From NCBI GenBank assembly GCA_024104275.1, contig JAGGHK010000005.1:52564-116563 (forward strand): DNA of 64,000 bases, in the 5' to 3' direction. The position numbers were made by a program, and so were the translations under genes. The notes beneath the pieces were generated by a model. The model made no database searches and was not told the origin of the DNA. It saw only the letters and a list, made by a program, of their open reading frames with translations. Positions 9,533 through 18,006 of the stretch are shown piece after piece (the stretch's first letter is position 1; each line of letters starts with the position of its first letter). The stretch comes from Bifidobacterium sp. (GTDB lineage Bacteria; Actinomycetota; Actinomycetes; Actinomycetales; Bifidobacteriaceae).

Positions 9533-9693
9533 TTATCCACAATTGAACTTTCTTCAAAAGTTATCCACAATTTCAGTTGTATTTCACACGAAACCTACAA
9601 GTATTGGAATTGCAACGCTTATGCGAACAAATTTTCGAGTCGCTGAAGTTGTCCACAACAGTTACGCACACTTATCCACAACTATGTGGATAA
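9533..9693. other. DnaA-box cluster upstream of parA
   Basis: Five DnaA-box-like 9-mers lie in 161 bp: 9533-9541 and 9561-9569 (TTATCCACA), 9649-9657 (TTGTCCACA), 9672-9680 (TTATCCACA) and 9685-9693 (TGTGGATAA). The last two form an inverted pair 4 bp apart. They lie between the parS cluster and the parA start, so they could take part in origin function or DnaA control of parAB. Confidence 0.75.
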
Positions 9694-9813
9694 GTGCGTA
9701 GACGCAAAATCTGTCCATACGAATGACGAAACTAGAAGGGCTGGAACAAGAATTTGCTGTGCTGATCCCACAGTCTGTGATTCACGGCGGATAGTCGTAG
9801 GGAGTTGATGGAT

Positions 9814-10761
9814 ATGGAATCTGCCTCGGAAACGATCAGACGTATCTTCGGCAATCAAGGTGATTCTTTAGGTTCTGAGATGGCCGAAGTCTCATCGCGC
9901 TATGAGGCATTGAATAAGGTTCGCTTCCCTAGGCCCAAAGAAACCAGATACATCGCTGTGGCAAACCAAAAGGGTGGCGTGGGGAAGACGACCACAACCG
10001 TAAATTTGGCGGCTGCGTTGGCTTTGGCTAAAGCAAAGGTTCTGGTCATTGACATGGATCCACAGGGCAACGCTTCGACTGCATTGGGAGTAAAACACAA
10101 TACAGGCAAGCCTTCTATTTATGACGTTTTGGAAGGACGCCAAATCATTGCGGACGTGAAGCAGACTTCAGCTGAGTTTAAAACCCTGGAGGTGGTTCCT
10201 TCGTCAATCGACCTCAGTGGAGCGGAACTGGAAGTAGCTGACTTAACCAATAGAAATGATTTGCTCAAGGAAGCACTTGAGGAGTTGGCTTCATCTTCAA
10301 CAAAACGTTTCGATTATGTAATTATCGATTGCCCGCCAAGTCTTGGGCTTTTGGTCATCAATGCCATGTGCGCGGTCAATGAAGTCCTGATACCCATTCA
10401 GGCTGAATACTATGCGCTTGAAGGACTCGGGCAACTGATTCAAACCATCGGGCTTGTTCAGGACCATTACAATCCGTCTCTTTTGGTTTCCACGATGTTG
10501 GTCACCATGTTCGACAAACGAACGCTTCTGAGCAAAGAAGTCTACGATCAGGTCAAAGGGCATTATCCTGACATTGTTTTGCAGACAACTATTCCAAGAT
10601 CCGTGAAGATTTCGGAAGCTCCAAGTTTCGGCAAGACCGTCATTGAATATGACCCTCATGGAACCGGGGCGGTTGCTTACCGGGAAGCGGCATTGGAGAT
10701 AGCGAGAAGGTCACCACAGGTGTTGAGGACATTGGAAGAAAGAAAGCGGAGGAGTAACTGA
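9814..10761 (+). CDS. parA: Chromosome partitioning ATPase ParA (Soj)
   Basis: ParA is a deviant-Walker ATPase that moves ParB-parS complexes during chromosome segregation. The Walker A motif is KGGVGKTTTTVNLA, followed by DMDPQGNAST and the Walker B region DYVIIDCPPSLG. Three clustered starts exist (TTG 9805, ATG 9808, ATG 9814). AGGGAG at 9799-9804 is best spaced (9 nt) for ATG 9814, giving 315 aa. parB starts 1 bp after the parA stop, so the two form an operon. DnaA boxes and parS lie immediately upstream. Confidence 0.96.
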   Translation: MESASETIRRIFGNQGDSLGSEMAEVSSRYEALNKVRFPRPKETRYIAVANQKGGVGKTTTTVNLAAALALAKAKVLVIDMDPQGNASTALGVKHNTGKPSIYDVLEGRQIIADVKQTSAEFKTLEVVPSSIDLSGAELEVADLTNRNDLLKEALEELASSSTKRFDYVIIDCPPSLGLLVINAMCAVNEVLIPIQAEYYALEGLGQLIQTIGLVQDHYNPSLLVSTMLVTMFDKRTLLSKEVYDQVKGHYPDIVLQTTIPRSVKISEAPSFGKTVIEYDPHGTGAVAYREAALEIARRSPQVLRTLEERKRRSN

Positions 10762-10762
10762 T

Positions 10763-12289
10763 ATGGCATCGAAGTCGCGTTTAGGAAAAGGCCTTGGTGC
10801 TCTATTCCCAGCTTTGCCTGGCGAGCAGGCAAAGGAAAGCTCGCTCAGCAACGCTGGTGCGAAAACACCGAATGAACCTTTAAAGCCCAATGCTTCGAAG
10901 AATGTTTCACGTGAAACATCCGACGAGTCGAAAGCATCCCCGTCAGTCACAACCGGAAGTAAGTCTTCGAAGTCCTCAGTTAAGAGCCAGCAGAAGAATG
11001 TTTCACGTGAAACATTGAAGAAAACGGCTGGCGGAAGCAAGAAAGCGCCGAGGCCGGCGGCCGCTGAAACTAAAACCAAGGGCAATGTCCGTGGAAAGTC
11101 ATCTTCTCAGAAGAAGATTGTTTCACGTGAAACATCGCAAGGCTCAAGCAGGAAACGGTTGGCCATGCCTTCTCTGAAAGATGGGATGGCTCATCCCAGC
11201 GACCTGTTCTTCGGGAGTACCATTGATAAGAAAAATATCGAAGAAACCGATAAATCCTCGGCTAATAAGGAGTCGAAGATTTCTGTGGCTGTTGATGGTG
11301 CCGACAAGGCGTCCAAGACTTCTGGGAAACAAGGTGCTCAAAATAAGAAAGCAGAGCCGGCGGATTCAGGTGATTTGAAACCTGTCGAAGGCGGGTATCT
11401 GGTCGAATTGGATCTTGACAAGATAGGGCCAAACGCCAATCAGCCACGGACCATCTTTGATGAAGACGAACTCAAGGAGTTGGCTGCTTCGCTGAAAGAA
11501 GTCGGTGTGCTGCAGCCGGTTGTGGTTCGTAAGCGTCCGGCGAATCAGAAAGTCACCACTTCGGGGGAGTCCAAGTCCGAGAACGGTGTCATCAGTAGGC
11601 ACGAGCAGCAAAATATGGACAGCGAATATGAGCTGATCATGGGGGAGAGGCGCTGGCGTGCTGCACGTCTCGCCGGCCTGAAATCAATTCCCGCAATCGT
11701 AAAAACCACTTCCGATAATCAGATGCTTCGTGATGCCCTCTTGGAGAATCTGCACCGAGTAGCATTGAATCCTCTCGAAGAATCCGCAGCCTATCAGCAA
11801 ATGATGGAGGACTTCGGCCTCACCCAAGAGCAGCTTTCCAAGTCCGTCTCCAAGTCGCGGTCGCAGATCGCCAACACCTTGCGTCTGCTCAATCTGCCGC
11901 CTTCCGTGCAGAAGAAGGTGGCGGCTGGCGTGCTCTCGGCAGGCCATGCGAGAGCACTTCTCGGCCTACCCAACGAGGAGGAAATGGAGAAGCTGGCCAA
12001 TCGCATCATCGCCGAGGGGCTTTCCGTTCGCAGCACCGAGGAAATCGTTGCCATGAAAACCAATGGCAAAGATAGCGCCAAAAAGCAGAAAGCCAAGCAG
12101 AACAATCCGTGGGCGCAGTCACCCATCCAGCACACCTTGGAGAACCGTTTCGATACCAAAGTCGCCATCAAAGGCAACAAGCAGCGTGGACGTATCGAAA
12201 TCGTCTTCTCGTCTCCTGAAGACATGGATCGTATCGTCAACCTGTTGGTTCCGCAGCAAAGCGGAAGCGGACAAAACGGTTGGGTGTAA
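10763..12289 (+). CDS. parB: Chromosome partitioning protein ParB (Spo0J), parS-containing linker
   Basis: ParB is the CTP-dependent clamp that loads at parS. The ParB/Srx-like N-terminal domain begins near residue 205 (VELDLDKIGPNANQPR) with the CTP-binding GERRWRAARLAG motif. The HTH region (LTQEQLSKSVSKSRSQIANTLRLL) and a C-terminal dimerisation region follow. At 508 aa it is long because about 200 low-complexity Lys/Ser-rich residues precede the core. Inside that segment the peptide (N/I)VSRET occurs three times, each encoded by a perfect parS site. The start at 10763 has a GGAGG box within the parA 3' end. Confidence 0.96.
   Translation: MASKSRLGKGLGALFPALPGEQAKESSLSNAGAKTPNEPLKPNASKNVSRETSDESKASPSVTTGSKSSKSSVKSQQKNVSRETLKKTAGGSKKAPRPAAAETKTKGNVRGKSSSQKKIVSRETSQGSSRKRLAMPSLKDGMAHPSDLFFGSTIDKKNIEETDKSSANKESKISVAVDGADKASKTSGKQGAQNKKAEPADSGDLKPVEGGYLVELDLDKIGPNANQPRTIFDEDELKELAASLKEVGVLQPVVVRKRPANQKVTTSGESKSENGVISRHEQQNMDSEYELIMGERRWRAARLAGLKSIPAIVKTTSDNQMLRDALLENLHRVALNPLEESAAYQQMMEDFGLTQEQLSKSVSKSRSQIANTLRLLNLPPSVQKKVAAGVLSAGHARALLGLPNEEEMEKLANRIIAEGLSVRSTEEIVAMKTNGKDSAKKQKAKQNNPWAQSPIQHTLENRFDTKVAIKGNKQRGRIEIVFSSPEDMDRIVNLLVPQQSGSGQNGWV
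10903..11134. promoter_or_regulatory. parS: Three perfect parS sites within parB
   Basis: Exact TGTTTCACGTGAAACA copies lie at 10903-10918, 10999-11014 and 11119-11134, all in the same reading phase of parB, encoding NVSRET, NVSRET and IVSRET. Spacings are 96 and 120 bp, both multiples of 3 (and of 12). Confidence 0.93.
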
Positions 12290-12465
12290 AAGACCGGAGA
12301 TTAGTTCAAAACGAAAATATACAGGACGGTGAGGTATAAAAAGGCATAGTGCAAAACAATTCAGTATAAAATGCACCTATGGCAAAGACGGACCTTTGGT
12401 GGAAGACAACATAAACGGTCGTGGAGTGGTTCTGTATAAATAGCCCGGCAGAATATCGGCAAAAC

Positions 12466-12515
12466 AAAATCCCGTTGAAGAACAATTCGATGCGAAAGTT
12501 CTTCAACGGGATTTT
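12466..12515. terminator. Bidirectional terminator between parB and trxB
   Basis: An 18-bp perfect stem (12466-12483 with 12498-12515; core CCCGTTGAAGAAC) has a 14-nt loop and A/T runs on both sides, suitable for both convergent genes. The remaining approximately 300 bp of this intergenic region shows only scattered TATAAA-like AT-rich patches. Confidence 0.88.
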
Positions 12516-12594
12516 AGTTTATCTTTTTACTTGCCATCAGAATACTGACCTAAAGGCAAATTAATTGGATAAATAAAGCCATATTACCTATTTA

Positions 12595-13674
12595 TCACTT
12601 GATGCTGTCGAGATACTCTTGCGCGTCAAGTGCGGCACGGCAACCCATGCCGGCAGCGGAAACGGCTTGGCGGTAAACGCTGTCGACCACATCGCCCGCG
12701 GCAAAAACACCCGGCAATGACGTGCGTGTGGACGCCCCGTCAACCTTGATATAGCCTTTTTCGTCAAGTTCCAAGGCCCCGTTGAGAAATTCGGTGGCCG
12801 GGGTGTTGCCGATGGCGACGAAAACGCCGGCAGCCGGCACTTCGGTGGTTTCCCCGGTTTTGACGTTGCGGACGGTGGCGGACTTGGCGCTTCCGTTTTC
12901 TCCGCTGATCTTGTCGACCACGGAATCGAGGATGAACGACATCTTGTCGTTCGCCTTGGCCCGCTCGACCAGAATCTTGGCCGCGCGGAATTCCTCACGA
13001 CGATGAATCAGCGTTACCGACGAGCCGAAGCGGGTCAGGAACTCGGCGTCGGTGAAGGCGCTGTCGCCTCCGCCGACCACGACAATCGGCTTGCCGCGGA
13101 AGAAGAAACCGTCGCAGGTGGCGCAATAGGAGACACCCTTGCCGGAGTATTCCTTCTCGCCGGGCACGCCGAGCTTGCGTACATTGGAGCCGGTGGTGAC
13201 CACGATGGCAGGTGCCTGATAGACCTCACCCTGGTCGCAGGTAACGGTTTTCAAAGCACCGGCATCCGATCCGTCGCCGAAGTCGACGGAGACCACGTCG
13301 TCGAAGACGATTTCCGCCCCGAACTTTTCGGCCTGCTTCTGCATGCTGTCCATGAGGTCGGGGCCCATCACTCCGTCCGGGAAGCCGGGATAGTTCTCGA
13401 CTTCGGTGGTGTTGACGAGCTGGCCACCGGGAGTAAGGGCTCCGGCGATGACGAGAGGCTTGTAGCCCGCGCGGCCGAGATAGATGGCCGCAGTGTAGCC
13501 CGCAGGACCCGAGCCGGCGATGATGACATCGCGAATCTTGTTTTCGGCATCGTTCTGAGCATCATTGTCGGAGTCGCTTTGGCCGCTGTTTCCATGATTA
13601 ATCTGTATTTTGTTGCCGGCGTTGTTTCCCGCAATATTCAGAAGGTTGATTTGCTGTGCATTTTCTTGTGTCAT
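12595..13674 (-). CDS. trxB: Thioredoxin reductase
   Basis: TrxB is a flavoprotein that transfers electrons from NADPH to thioredoxin. The FAD-binding motif IIAGSGPAGYTAAIYLGRAG, the redox-active CATC in SYCATCDGFFFRGK, and the NADPH-binding GGGDSAF are all present, as is the terminal FAD motif GVFAAGDVVD. At 359 aa it is longer than the usual 305-320 because of an approximately 47-residue Asn/Asp/Gln-rich N-terminal extension; the start codon could be further downstream, but no internal ATG precedes the FAD motif. It is isolated on the minus strand after parAB. Confidence 0.95.
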   Translation of the reverse strand: MTQENAQQINLLNIAGNNAGNKIQINHGNSGQSDSDNDAQNDAENKIRDVIIAGSGPAGYTAAIYLGRAGYKPLVIAGALTPGGQLVNTTEVENYPGFPDGVMGPDLMDSMQKQAEKFGAEIVFDDVVSVDFGDGSDAGALKTVTCDQGEVYQAPAIVVTTGSNVRKLGVPGEKEYSGKGVSYCATCDGFFFRGKPIVVVGGGDSAFTDAEFLTRFGSSVTLIHRREEFRAAKILVERAKANDKMSFILDSVVDKISGENGSAKSATVRNVKTGETTEVPAAGVFVAIGNTPATEFLNGALELDEKGYIKVDGASTRTSLPGVFAAGDVVDSVYRQAVSAAGMGCRAALDAQEYLDSIK

Positions 13675-13929
13675 GAAATCACTCTAACATTGCGTCGAGT
13701 TTATCGGAACTTTTCGCCGTGCTCATTGATTCTAGGGCGGAAAATCGCGTTAGAAGCCGCAATCAACGTATCAGCAGATGCAAGAGCGATAGTGTAATAC
13801 AACTTGTTGGCCGGACGTTAGCTGTCTGTTAACTTTGCCGGCTTTTCGTTCGTCCAATTGTCTGCAAGCTTTCAGCCGTTCAGTTGTTAACCAGCTTTCA
13901 GACGCTCATCTTTTCAGTCGGTGCGCCCG

Positions 13930-15390
13930 TCAGCTGGTCACCGCAACGTAGTTCGACATCTGGTGGAGGATTGGGATGTTGGTGGCCGCCCACGGGCAGG
14001 CCCATTGCATAATGGCCAGCGCCGCGGCCAGAAGCAGAAGCACCACCAGCAGTATGCGTATGCCCTTGATCCCCGGCTGCAGTCTGGTCAAACCGCCATA
14101 AATGCTCGGGTCCTGCTTCTTGACATTGCCGGCCTTGATGGCGCGGCGAAGCGGCCAGCGCCAAGCCAGCGCGGCCGCGATGAACAGCACGAGATAAATA
14201 ACGAGCAGGGCGATGATGAGGGGAATCAGCGAAGGCAGTTTGGCGAACACCGATTCCTTCTGGTTGTTGATGAACTGGACCTTGCCGTTCTGCCCGGTGT
14301 GCGTGAGCTCCGCAGGTACACCGTCCGAGACCTTCGCCCAATACTTGAACTTCCCGTAGCTGATCCAACGATGCGTCGGGGTGGAGTATTTCGGCTCGCA
14401 GGTCGTCAGCGTGATCATGCGTTCGGTCGCCGGGGCCGTCGGGTTTTCGGGGTTCGGCGCAATCACTTCCACGTGGTCCGGGGTCACGATCTTGTCGCTG
14501 GTATAGGTATAGACGTACCAATAATCCTTGGTTCGCAGCACGATCGGGTCGCCGACCTTGAGCTTGTCGACATCACCCAAAGGCTGCCCGTACCCGTTGC
14601 GATGGCCGGCCGCCGCGAAATTGCCGATTTGCCCGGGCATTTGTGAATCCTTGTAATGCCCCATGCCGTGCTCATTCAGCGCGGTCATGTCAGTGCCCTC
14701 TACGATGTTGCGCTGCCACTGGTCGCCAAAGCGCGGAATATAGATCTGCGCGACTATATCGCCGGCGTTGGCGCTTTCATGCTGAACCGGCGGGGTGCCG
14801 TCCTGGGCTTTCGCGACGTTGACGCCGTTGGCGGAGCCCGCAGCCTTGCTGGGGTCGCTCCACGAAACCGATTGACGCTGATTGTATTGCGTATGCTCGG
14901 ATTGCACGCCCGTCCACCACATCTGCCAGATGATGTATAGCGCGCAAATGGCCGCAATCGTAAAAAGGACTTCGGCGAAAATGCCCAGCACCGTCCACCA
15001 ACGCTTTGATTTCGAGCGCGGGGTGCTACCGTTGGCGCCGTAACCGCTTGCGTTGCCTCCGGCTTTGCGGCTGGTATGCCGACCGTAGCTCGCATTGAGA
15101 GCATCGCCGTTGATGTTCGGTTGTGTGGAGCCGCCCTGACTGGTGAATCCTCCTTGCGCGCCGGCTTCTTTCCCGGATCGCGGCGCGTATCGCGGCGCGG
15201 ATTGCGGCGCGGATTGCCATGTGAATGGTGTTGTCGCAGTAGCCTGAGGAGGCTGGAACGTTTGCGTTTTCTCGGTTTCGCCGGTCGAATCGGGAACGCC
15301 GAAATCGTCGAAGGCCTCGTCCAGATTGGTCGGTTGAACGGCGTCTTTGCGCCGCCGGCCGCGCTCGTTGTAGTCGCCGTTATCAGTCAT
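13930..15390 (-). CDS. Class E-type sortase with long N-terminal cytoplasmic region
   Basis: This membrane transpeptidase attaches LPXTG/LAXTG-type proteins to the cell wall. A Gly/Asn/Ser-rich cytoplasmic region (about 1-130) precedes a membrane segment (about 131-155). The sortase fold has its catalytic His in AAGHRNGYG (residue about 263), its Cys in TLTTCEPKYS (about 331) and its Arg shortly after (THRW). Two more hydrophobic segments follow near 380-405 and 435-460. The ATG at 15390 is preferred over 15399 because GAGAG lies 9 nt upstream. TLTTC and the topology fit the actinobacterial class E housekeeping sortase. Substrates may include the LPXTG proteins in this window. Confidence 0.85.
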   Translation of the reverse strand: MTDNGDYNERGRRRKDAVQPTNLDEAFDDFGVPDSTGETEKTQTFQPPQATATTPFTWQSAPQSAPRYAPRSGKEAGAQGGFTSQGGSTQPNINGDALNASYGRHTSRKAGGNASGYGANGSTPRSKSKRWWTVLGIFAEVLFTIAAICALYIIWQMWWTGVQSEHTQYNQRQSVSWSDPSKAAGSANGVNVAKAQDGTPPVQHESANAGDIVAQIYIPRFGDQWQRNIVEGTDMTALNEHGMGHYKDSQMPGQIGNFAAAGHRNGYGQPLGDVDKLKVGDPIVLRTKDYWYVYTYTSDKIVTPDHVEVIAPNPENPTAPATERMITLTTCEPKYSTPTHRWISYGKFKYWAKVSDGVPAELTHTGQNGKVQFINNQKESVFAKLPSLIPLIIALLVIYLVLFIAAALAWRWPLRRAIKAGNVKKQDPSIYGGLTRLQPGIKGIRILLVVLLLLAAALAIMQWACPWAATNIPILHQMSNYVAVTS

Positions 15391-15558
15391 GAAATCCATC
15401 TCTCGTTCCGTATTGGTTCTGTATTGGTGCCGTTTGCTGCCCTATTGGTTCCGTTTTGCCGCCACAATAGTTAAAGGCTTGAAATCCGCGCACATCCTAT
15501 CGACCAGTATGAGTCAATTGTATCCGTCTGTATAGCCGTTTCCGCTCGCAGACCTTAT

Positions 15559-16359
15559 TTATTGCTTATTGCCGCTTTCGCCCGCTTTGTCGTCATTCCC
15601 TCTATTGTCAGTTTTCATCACAGTGGCATACTTCAGCGTCTGCAGCACCGGCGCCTCGGGGAAGCGCAGGGTGTCCTTGTCTTCGACCTTCCAGCCCAGG
15701 CCGAACGCGCTGACATATTCCTGATAGGTCTGGATCGCCTTCGAACTGTTGAGTGCGTCGTGCATTCGCCCGCTGGGGCCGATGGCGGAAATGGTGTAGG
15801 GCGGCGAATACTGCTTGCCTTGCAGCATGAGGATGTTGCCTTTGCAAATGATGGCGGAGTTGTAGAGCACGCGCTGGTCCTGGATCATCATCGCCTCGGC
15901 CCCGCCCTTCCACAGCGCGTTGACCACGGACTCGATGTCTTGCTGATGGATGACGTAATCGTTGATATTCGTAGCCGAGCCCGTCGCCGAATCCGAGACC
16001 ATATGCTGCCAAAGCGGCGAATCGTTGAGCGTAACCGTTATGCCGGGCCCGGTAACCGCCGGAAGCATGGTGCCCGCCCCCGGGTCTTCGCTGGAATTGC
16101 TGGGCTTTGAGCTATCCTTGCCCGCATATTTGTTGAGGGTGTTGATCTGCGAGCCCAGCGATTTGACCTGTTTCTGCAGTTTGTCGACCTGCGAGACGCG
16201 TTGCTCCACCAGTTGCGCGGTGTCCGAAGAGACCACACTGGTTTTGTTGACTCGGATATTGGTCATCAAAAGGTATCCGGTAAGTGCGACGACGACAAAG
16301 ACGGCTACCCCGCCAAGCCGCGAACGCTTCGCCTTGTGCTTGCCCGGAGTTTCCTTCAT
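15559..16359 (-). CDS. DUF881 family protein
   Basis: This 266-aa protein has one N-terminal membrane segment (about residues 16-35, GVAVFVVVALTGYLLMTNIR). A coiled-coil-like stretch follows (VEQRVSQVDKLQKQVKSLG), then the DUF881 domain with GPGITVTLNDSPLW, NALWKGGAEAMMIQDQRV and ISAIGPSGRM. The ATG at 16359 (MKETPGKHK) has AAGGA upstream; an upstream start at 16416 would overlap the promoter region. DUF881 proteins sit near division and cell-wall genes in Actinobacteria and Firmicutes; the biochemical role is not established. It diverges from crgA. Confidence 0.88.
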   Translation of the reverse strand: MKETPGKHKAKRSRLGGVAVFVVVALTGYLLMTNIRVNKTSVVSSDTAQLVEQRVSQVDKLQKQVKSLGSQINTLNKYAGKDSSKPSNSSEDPGAGTMLPAVTGPGITVTLNDSPLWQHMVSDSATGSATNINDYVIHQQDIESVVNALWKGGAEAMMIQDQRVLYNSAIICKGNILMLQGKQYSPPYTISAIGPSGRMHDALNSSKAIQTYQEYVSAFGLGWKVEDKDTLRFPEAPVLQTLKYATVMKTDNRGNDDKAGESGNKQ

Positions 16360-16454
16360 TATTTCAAAATCCTTACGTAAAATCTTACGTACAGCCCTCT
16401 TGTTTCGAGTGTACACTAATATGTCGTTTAGCCGATTGAATGGAGACTACGCTT

Positions 16455-17063
16455 ATGGCTGACGAAGAGCTGGACAAGGGCACCGATGCCGCCGCTACGC
16501 AGGATGAGGCCCAGAAGGCATGGGACGAGCCCGGAACGCAGAAGGATGGCGACGCCGTTGACGCTGCCGAAAGCGACGGGAAGGCGAACGAAAAGAAGGA
16601 CGCCGACGTTGCCGATGCAAGCGCCGAGGCCGCTGAAGCTTCAGAGAAGTCGGATGAATCCGATGAATCGGATAAGGCCGCTGACGATGCTGCCGACGAT
16701 GCTGCAGACAGCGATGACGATAGCGATAGCGATGACGACGACCTTGACCTGCCGATGGACAAGATCGATGCACTGCTGAGCGCTACGAGCACCGATAAGA
16801 AGGCGATGAGCCCGCAATTGCGCCGCGTCGCGCAACGCCAGGCGGAGAACAGCAAGCGCGTCGAGGAGACCATCAAGGGCACCAAGGCGAACCCGAGCTG
16901 GTTCGTGCCCCTGTTCTGCTTCCTGATGATTCTCGGCCTCGCATGGGCCGTTGTGTATTACCTCACCAGCAAGTACCCGATTCCCGGCATCGGCGCATGG
17001 AATCTGCTGATTGCTTTCTGCATCGTGATGGTTGGTTTCATCATGACGATGTGGTGGCGTTAG
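16455..17063 (+). CDS. crgA: Cell division protein CrgA with acidic N-terminal extension
   Basis: CrgA is a small actinobacterial membrane protein that helps assemble the septal FtsZ/FtsI machinery. The last 75 residues match the family: a PSWFVPLFCFLMILGLAW segment, YYLTSKYPIPG, and a second membrane helix ending MTMWWR. Before it lie about 120 residues rich in Asp, Glu and Ala, which is unusual, since family members are normally 80-100 aa in total. I chose the ATG at 16455 (MADEELDKG) because GGAG lies 9 nt upstream; ATG 16440 is an alternative. The gene is monocistronic, with a terminator downstream. Confidence 0.92.
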   Translation: MADEELDKGTDAAATQDEAQKAWDEPGTQKDGDAVDAAESDGKANEKKDADVADASAEAAEASEKSDESDESDKAADDAADDAADSDDDSDSDDDDLDLPMDKIDALLSATSTDKKAMSPQLRRVAQRQAENSKRVEETIKGTKANPSWFVPLFCFLMILGLAWAVVYYLTSKYPIPGIGAWNLLIAFCIVMVGFIMTMWWR

Positions 17064-17154
17064 GCAGCCAGCGTCGGCATCGCGTCGCTCGGCAGAGCGC
17101 TGAGGCTGTTGGGTTTCACTGCTTCGGCCGTGATTCACCTGTTATTTTTTTCAA

Positions 17155-17198
17155 GTGCGTCTCTCGAAATCCGTTAAGGATTCAGAGGCGCATTTTTT
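17155..17198 (+). terminator. Terminator after crgA
   Basis: An imperfect hairpin (GTGCGTCTCTCGAAATCC with GGATTCAGAGGCGCAT) is followed by a T6 run. Confidence 0.8.
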
Positions 17199-18006
17199 AT
17201 ATATAGATTTAAATGCGACTTTATACGGGAATATTCAAGGGGAATAGAGCCCAATTATGCGAATATTGTGTGTGTAAATATTGAGGCATAAAGAAGATAT
17301 TTAGAATCTCAAACTTATGAATGAAGATAGTAAGTATATAAAAATAAGCGGTTTATCCGGTATTGGATATTCGTGATTTCCGATTTTCAATTCGGATTCA
17401 TCGAATGGTAACCGTGTATTCTTCTTGGGAATTTGGCTGATTCGGTATTCGAAGATCGGTATTACCGTGTTCTCGGCAAGTTATCCACTAATTTCATTTT
17501 GGTTGTGTATAAGTGTGGATAAGTAAGAGATTATTCACAACGATGTGGATGAGATTTTTCGTTTGTGCGTGAATCTTATCCACATTATGCACACTCTAGA
17601 ATCGTTGAAAATAAAGGGTTCCTAAGAATAGTGTCGATACGTCGGTGAGTTTTCCCCAAGCAATCCACTGCTTGTGCCCAAGTTATCCACAAAGTTTTCC
17701 ACTTCGGTGGAAAACTACACCGGCGTAGTTTAATCTTCTGACAGTAGTTTGGTTTGGCAGGTTTTTCAGAATTGTTGATTGTATAAATTTCTCGACAGTA
17801 CGGTCGGCTGATATGGCAACAACGATGAAATAAAATGGCAGACGTGGGGAAAACATCGATGTTGATTTTCAAATCTGCCACAAAAATATGGCGTGGTTTA
17901 TGTTAGTGTTGTATAAGATGAAATACGTTTGGGATAGGTTATTGCCAATCCAAATAGTAATACAGTGATGTACGCAGAGGTCGCGCACTTCATTGAGAGA
18001 GGGATT
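17199..18006. other. Gene-free AT-rich region with a second, remote DnaA-box cluster
   Basis: No credible gene was found in this ~800 bp. Between 17481 and 17702 are about seven DnaA-box-like 9-mers: 17481 (TTATCCACT), 17514 (TGTGGATAA), 17531 (TTATTCACA), 17544 (TGTGGATGA), 17576 (TTATCCACA), 17683 (TTATCCACA) and 17694 (TTTTCCACT), each given by its first base. The cluster lies about 12.5 kb from dnaA. The promoter of the pilin gene must lie in the right part of the region; AGAGAGGG precedes the pilin ATG. Confidence 0.7.

Noticed and set aside
17585-17881. A 98-codon minus-strand frame in the remote DnaA-box region
   Set aside because: Composition is not protein-like, there is no ribosome site, and it overlaps several DnaA boxes.
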